A DNA stretch of 35,478 nucleotides from Candidatus Bathyarchaeota archaeon BA1 (lineage in GTDB: Archaea > Thermoproteota > Bathyarchaeia > Bathyarchaeales > Bathyarchaeaceae). This document shows positions 32,579 to 35,478 of this stretch, piece after piece; position 1 is the first letter of the stretch; the number at the start of each line of letters is the position of its first letter. The DNA lies in assembly GCA_001399805.1 (NCBI GenBank), contig LIHJ01000022.1, positions 7,467 to 42,944 on the forward strand, read 5' to 3'. Made by a program: the position numbers and the translations under genes. Below the pieces are notes generated by a model. The model did no database searches. It was not told the DNA's origin and was given only the letters and a program-made list of their open reading frames with translations.

Positions 32579-32689
32579 ACCAAACACAAATATCTGGAAG
32601 AATAAGCAACCATCCCTTATTTTTGTGAGGGACAGGTATGGTTAAGTGGACAAGATTTAGAGCGCACCTAATTATTTTAGGAGGGCGAT

Positions 32690-32830
32690 ATGATGGGCAA
32701 GAAGAAGGGTGAAAGGAAAGAGAAGAGGGTTATGGAGGCTGAAGGGAGACCGAAGCCTCTCAAGAAGAGGGAAAGGAAAGAGAAGAGGAAGAGGAAGAAG
32801 CTTACTAGACTAGAGAAGATTGGAGCATAG
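32690..32830 (+). CDS. very basic 46-residue protein
   Basis: ATG at 32690 (or 32693) follows a strong GGAGGG ribosome site and encodes MMGKKKGERKEKRVMEAEGR then KPLKKRERKEKRKRKKLTRL ending EKIGA. About half the residues are Lys or Arg, in repeated KxRKEKR units. It could bind nucleic acid, like small archaeal chromatin or ribosome-associated peptides, but low complexity makes homology useless. The ribosome site is the main support. The next 180 bp to 33010 show nothing. Confidence 0.5.
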   Translation: MMGKKKGERKEKRVMEAEGRPKPLKKRERKEKRKRKKLTRLEKIGA

Positions 32831-33010
32831 ATCATATCTTGTAGATTCCACGTTCGTACATGGCGATAGCAATTGTAAGGATAAGAATGTTAGCAATGAC
32901 ATCAGTCACATTAGCTCCCATCATGAGTACACCTTGCGCGAGCTTGACTTTATAACTAAGCCCGTACGTATTTATGCTATTAACGCTCTTAAAGTAGAGG
33001 GCTGCCTAAG

Positions 33011-33169
33011 ATGTCGACACACGTCGCGAAGACTCCTCCTTCAACCAGTCTGCCTTGTAGCCGATATTGGACGAGCCTCCGCCCTGAATGTAAAAAATGC
33101 AAGGATAAAATGAAATGCCCAATGTATCTCACACACTGGAGGAAACATCAAAAACTTATGAGGAGATGA
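33011..33169 (+). CDS. possible Cys-rich 52-residue protein
   Basis: ATG 33011 encodes MSTHVAKTPPSTSLPCSRYW, then PECKKCKDKMKCPMYLTHWR and KHQKLMRR. The C-x2-C-x5-C spacing suggests a zinc knuckle, and the C-terminus is basic. It overlaps the start region of the next small ORF in another frame, and the stop overlaps an internal ATG of that ORF (ATGA at 33166). Only one of the two starts may be used. No family recognised. Confidence 0.3.
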   Translation: MSTHVAKTPPSTSLPCSRYWTSLRPECKKCKDKMKCPMYLTHWRKHQKLMRR

Positions 33170-33297
33170 AAACGACCGTAGAAAAGCTTTGTAAAAATTG
33201 TGTCTACTTCAAGGTTCGAAGAGGAAATCCATATTGCTCCCTCATAAAGCAAAAGGTCCCAGAAACCTACGTTTGCGGCAAGTTTAAACCTGAATAG
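33115..33297 (+). CDS. small four-cysteine protein (60 or 43 aa)
   Basis: The conserved-looking core is VEKLCKNCVYFKVRRGNPYC followed by SLIKQKVPETYVCGKFKPE: CxxC, then YC and VC, a likely zinc or Fe-S site. The frame is open from ATG 33115, but a start at 33166 would give a 43-residue protein overlapping the stop of the preceding small ORF by ATGA. Similar tiny CxxC-YF...YC proteins occur in archaea with no known role. 33298-33486 downstream has no gene. Confidence 0.5.
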   Translation: MPNVSHTLEETSKTYEEMKTTVEKLCKNCVYFKVRRGNPYCSLIKQKVPETYVCGKFKPE

Positions 33298-33486
33298 GCC
33301 TTAAGACAACCTTCCTGAGACCTATATGGAGATTCGTCTCAATATAAATTCTCTTTAATCATAGGTTCTGTTGCATTCTTGAGCGCTATGTTGCAAATTA
33401 AGGTTCGTGGATTTCTGATACCTCCCTCCCCCTATATATGTCAATGCCTTGTATGATTAGTATATCAAAAATGTGAACATTTACAC

Positions 33487-34050
33487 GTGGTACAAGTTAT
33501 GGGGCTAAATACGTTCCTCTCAGAAAAATTCAAGGAGATAATAATTGACGATGCTGGCTGGGGGGATCTCATTCTGGGTGTGGTGATAGGAGCTTTAAAA
33601 TTTCCTAGTCACAAGTATATGGAACGCAGAATCCCTGTCAATTCTTTCCAGCCACCAAACTTTGAGAGGAGAAAATACTTGACTGACGCGGTTAAAATCG
33701 TCGAAGAGGTGGTTAAAGCAATGAAAGCTGATGAGGAGACTCGCTTTAAGATATGCTCTGGATATGTCCTCTCAGGTGCACATCGATATCTGCGCGACCG
33801 CGGATTTCATGTAGAAAAGGTAGAGATTACTGGTGAACTTCAAAAAAGGGTGGAATACGGCTATATAAAATGGTGTACAGAAGTTGGCGTCCCCGCCGAA
33901 ATGCTTTCTCAGGATAGTAGAAAAAGATTCCGGATATTACTCAATTGGGTTGGGGAAAAACCTGAGATTAGAGAAAGCATAGTCAAAACAGGGTGGAAAA
34001 GCTGGCGAGAAAAGTGGCGAGAGGCCGCTTTTAAAATGGCTAGAAAATAA
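33487..34050 (+). CDS. conserved-looking 187-residue protein, possibly RNase H-like
   Basis: The protein begins EKFKEIIIDDAGWGDLILGV, with two acidic residues at the end of a first strand and a following VVIGALKF strand, as in RNase H-like folds. Later elements are KYLTDAVKIVEEVVKAM, RFKICSGYVLSGAHRYLRDR, KVEITGELQKRVEYGYIKW and a basic end GWKSWREKWREAAFKMARK. The IDDAG...GVVIGA and C-SGY-x-L-S-A patterns look conserved, and I have a vague memory of archaeal relatives, but no function. Start GTG 33487 or ATG 33499. No transmembrane part. Confidence 0.6.
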   Translation: MVQVMGLNTFLSEKFKEIIIDDAGWGDLILGVVIGALKFPSHKYMERRIPVNSFQPPNFERRKYLTDAVKIVEEVVKAMKADEETRFKICSGYVLSGAHRYLRDRGFHVEKVEITGELQKRVEYGYIKWCTEVGVPAEMLSQDSRKRFRILLNWVGEKPEIRESIVKTGWKSWREKWREAAFKMARK

Positions 34051-34309
34051 TATTAAATTGGAAAAATACTTTGCAAGACCACAATTTTCGCATCCTCAAT
34101 CCAACCATTCGTAGCGTCAATTATAACAATTAGTTCAACTTTTTTAAATGTCCTTAAGCCAGACAAACTGTACTCCCGCGTTTCCTCAAAAGGAAAGAGG
34201 GGGTTCCAACGATTCAAACCATGTAGCAACTGAACAGGCACCAGTTGCATTTGTTGGATTGAACCGGGAAACCCATCAAAAGCTGGAGGGTGCTTAAATA
34301 AAAGTCTTT

Positions 34310-34616
34310 CTAAAACGATATGTGTAGACCGGTAACCCCTTTCCTAGCAGAATACACCACCGGAGTTACTGGGATCACGCTCAGAAAGACGACGCCGATG
34401 GAAATGCTCAAAATCGGGCTAAGACCTTCTAACGATAGGAGAATGAACAGAGAAAATTGTAATCACAAAAATTGCAATAACTGGGGTTGATAAAAGGAAT
34501 GAAATAACTTCAGTCGCATCGTCTTTTGTGAACTTCATGGGTTTTGCCGCATGATAACCCTCTTCATCTAAAAGAAAATCAACATTAAAAGCAATAACTA
34601 TACTAAGAGCCAACAT
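34310..34616 (-). pseudogene. small membrane protein with one frameshift
   Basis: From ATG 34616: MLALSIVIAFNVDFLLDEEG, AAKPMKFTKDDATEVISFLL, STPVIAIFVITIFS, then the frame is lost (TAG at 34419). In the next frame the sequence continues as FILLSLEGLSPILSISIGVV, FLSVIPVTPVVYSARKGVTG to a TAG at 34310. A single-base change near 34450 would join them as three hydrophobic segments. Real frameshift or miscall cannot be told apart. 34051-34309 holds only weak open frames and nothing I can support. Confidence 0.45.
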
Positions 34617-34931
34617 GTAGCCTGATACGATGTCGTCTCATGATAATGTCATGAAAATATGGTGCCGGGGGAGGTTCGCATACAGGTTTATGTTGCCATA
34701 ATGGAGCCCCGGGATAAATTCAAATCTCGGTTTAATACTTGTACATGGGTTTAAAATTTTATAATTCTTTTTAAATTCCCCATAAGTAATTTTAATTAAA
34801 GGCATCATAAGACAAAATTTAGAAAGCGCTTTCGGTAGAATAGTTCTACTGATTATCTAAGAGTTATTTTCAGCGAATGTTTATTAAGTGGGTTTTTCAT
34901 TTATAGGGAAGCAAAAAGGGATTGAACAGAT
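34617..34931. other. intergenic region, no gene seen
   Basis: 315 bp with stops in all frames. It contains a GC island with CCGGGG and CCCCGG inverted (about 34662-34714) in otherwise A/T-rich DNA, with no convincing RNA gene. Confidence 0.4.
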
Positions 34932-35102
34932 TTGGATTTAAAAGCGATTGAACGGCGCGGAAGGATTAAGCGGCAAAACAGGTTAGGGGCGAGGCATAAG
35001 AAGAGAGGCGTTGCAGAAGCCAAACCGAAGGGAAAGGTTGTTTCTATGCAATCCACCGAAGTCCAAGCTAAAGGGGGAAAAAGCCCATCCGCAAAAGGTT
35101 GA
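34932..35102 (+). CDS. possible basic 56-residue protein
   Basis: TTG 34932 opens LDLKAIERRGRIKRQNRLGA followed by RHKKRGVAEAKPKGKVVSMQ and STEVQAKGGKSPSAKG to TGA. Very basic at first, disordered at the end. No clear ribosome site and a non-ATG start make it doubtful. It resembles the basic ORF at 32690 in composition only. 35103-35334 after it is A/T-rich and shows no gene. Confidence 0.3.
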   Translation: MDLKAIERRGRIKRQNRLGARHKKRGVAEAKPKGKVVSMQSTEVQAKGGKSPSAKG

Positions 35103-35334
35103 AAAGAAAGGAAGGGTGCGATAACACAGACGATTTACTTACGAAACATTTTCCAAAACCTTTTTCAACATTGTTTCTTATTTTTCAAAATTCTTTTCAG
35201 AACATCTAACCTCACTTCCCTCTAAGCCCAAAAAAGACAATGCACAACAAAAACAACCGAAAAGTAATGACAAAACCAGAAAAACTCAAAAAGAAAAGGA
35301 TAAACAGCAAAAACAAAGGTTTTATTTGACTATT

Positions 35335-35478
35335 TCAGCTGTTTGCGGCTCTACGGCCTATCCTCGTGATCCTTATTTTCACATGGTCTCTAGGCTTTGC
35401 GTTGACAACGAATATTACGGAGCCTTGGATTCTGGCTATGCCCTCCCCTTGGCGGCTTGTCTCCGTTATGTCCACTTC
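35335..35478 (-). CDS. TRAM-domain protein, C-terminal part (cut by window edge)
   Basis: The last 47 residues before the TGA at 35335-35337: VDITETSRQGEGIARIQGSV, IFVVNAKPRDHVKIRITRIG and RRAANS. This is a TRAM domain, an OB-like RNA-binding module, with the EG-x-A-R-I and V-N-A-K-P-(G)D motifs; the usual Gly is Arg here. Archaea have short single-TRAM proteins (60-100 residues) proposed as RNA chaperones, and longer TRAM methyltransferases; which one this is lies outside the window. About 47 residues is most of a stand-alone domain. Confidence 0.82.
   Translation of the reverse strand, partial: EVDITETSRQGEGIARIQGSVIFVVNAKPRDHVKIRITRIGRRAANS

Noticed and set aside
33363..33400. GGTTCTGTTGCA sequence resembling an IS6-family end
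   Set aside because: No matching inverted copy, transposase or target duplication was found downstream; a single 12-bp resemblance is not enough.
34053..34250. 65-residue minus-strand open frame
   Set aside because: No ribosome site, no recognisable family, and it could equally be chance.
34660..34735. GC-rich tract with TTCAAAT, tRNA-like
   Set aside because: CCGGGG/CCCCGG can pair, but the T arm, anticodon arm and acceptor stem cannot be assembled into a tRNA.
1..35478. CRISPR array
   Set aside because: No regularly spaced direct repeats were seen; the three PaREP1-associated repeats are 500-600 bp apart.

Overview
The window is archaeal and most likely from the TACK/crenarchaeal side (Bathyarchaeota-like or Thermoproteota-like; I cannot place it further without a search). 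The evidence is ribosomal protein S26e, archaeal-type ThrRS, an AlaX-L editing protein, a CDP-alcohol (archaetidyl) transferase, PaREP1-family genes, TATA boxes about 30 bp before starts, a tRNA-Leu with bulge-helix-bulge type introns, and a Cbf5 pseudouridine synthase gene interrupted by a short RNA intron and by an intein.

Layout. 1-2743 (minus) is an operon-like run of hydantoinase-type amidohydrolase (cut by the window edge), SsnA-like amidohydrolase and cysteine-synthase-like PLP enzyme, with a carbamoyltransferase remnant upstream; the set recalls bacterial ygeW/hyuA/ssnA clusters. 3196-5404 is a larA-type racemase pseudogene split by a 1,060-bp element that has 24-bp perfect terminal inverted repeats and an 8-bp target duplication. 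The element carries three small unknown genes and no visible transposase. 5579-10928 holds AlaX-L, a decayed membrane protein, and an Fe-S/FAD dehydrogenase pair separated by a broken LAGLIDADG endonuclease. 11085-17601 is a core-like stretch: archaetidyl transferase, S26e, a DUF4438 pseudogene, a small Zn protein, ThrRS, a Glu/Leu-type dehydrogenase and an ornithine cyclodeaminase/alanine dehydrogenase family enzyme.

17735-19577 has the tRNA-Leu(UAA) with two introns, followed by three PaREP1/HEPN-like genes, each followed by a copy of a short repeat. 19577-23545 has an MFS transporter and a second FAD oxidase/Fe-S dehydrogenase pair. 23668-27374 has a DUF35 protein, a thiolase 3' fragment fused to an unrelated coiled-coil gene, an HD hydrolase, PaREP1 debris and a histone-deacetylase-family enzyme. 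27826-28718 is a two-gene operon of a membrane protein and a pYEATS-domain protein. 28948-31580 is cbf5 with a 20-nt intron directly before the catalytic Asp codon and a 537-residue endonuclease-bearing intein. 31600-35478 is sparse and accessory, with small secreted, basic or Cys-rich ORFs, and ends in a TRAM-domain gene cut by the window edge.

The strongest discoveries are the doubly interrupted cbf5, the precisely bounded cargo-carrying inverted-repeat element inside larA, and the twice-interrupted tRNA-Leu. Many genes carry frameshifts, some in homopolymers. Part of this could be sequencing error, but the transposon insertion, an in-frame stop and truncated fragments show real decay.
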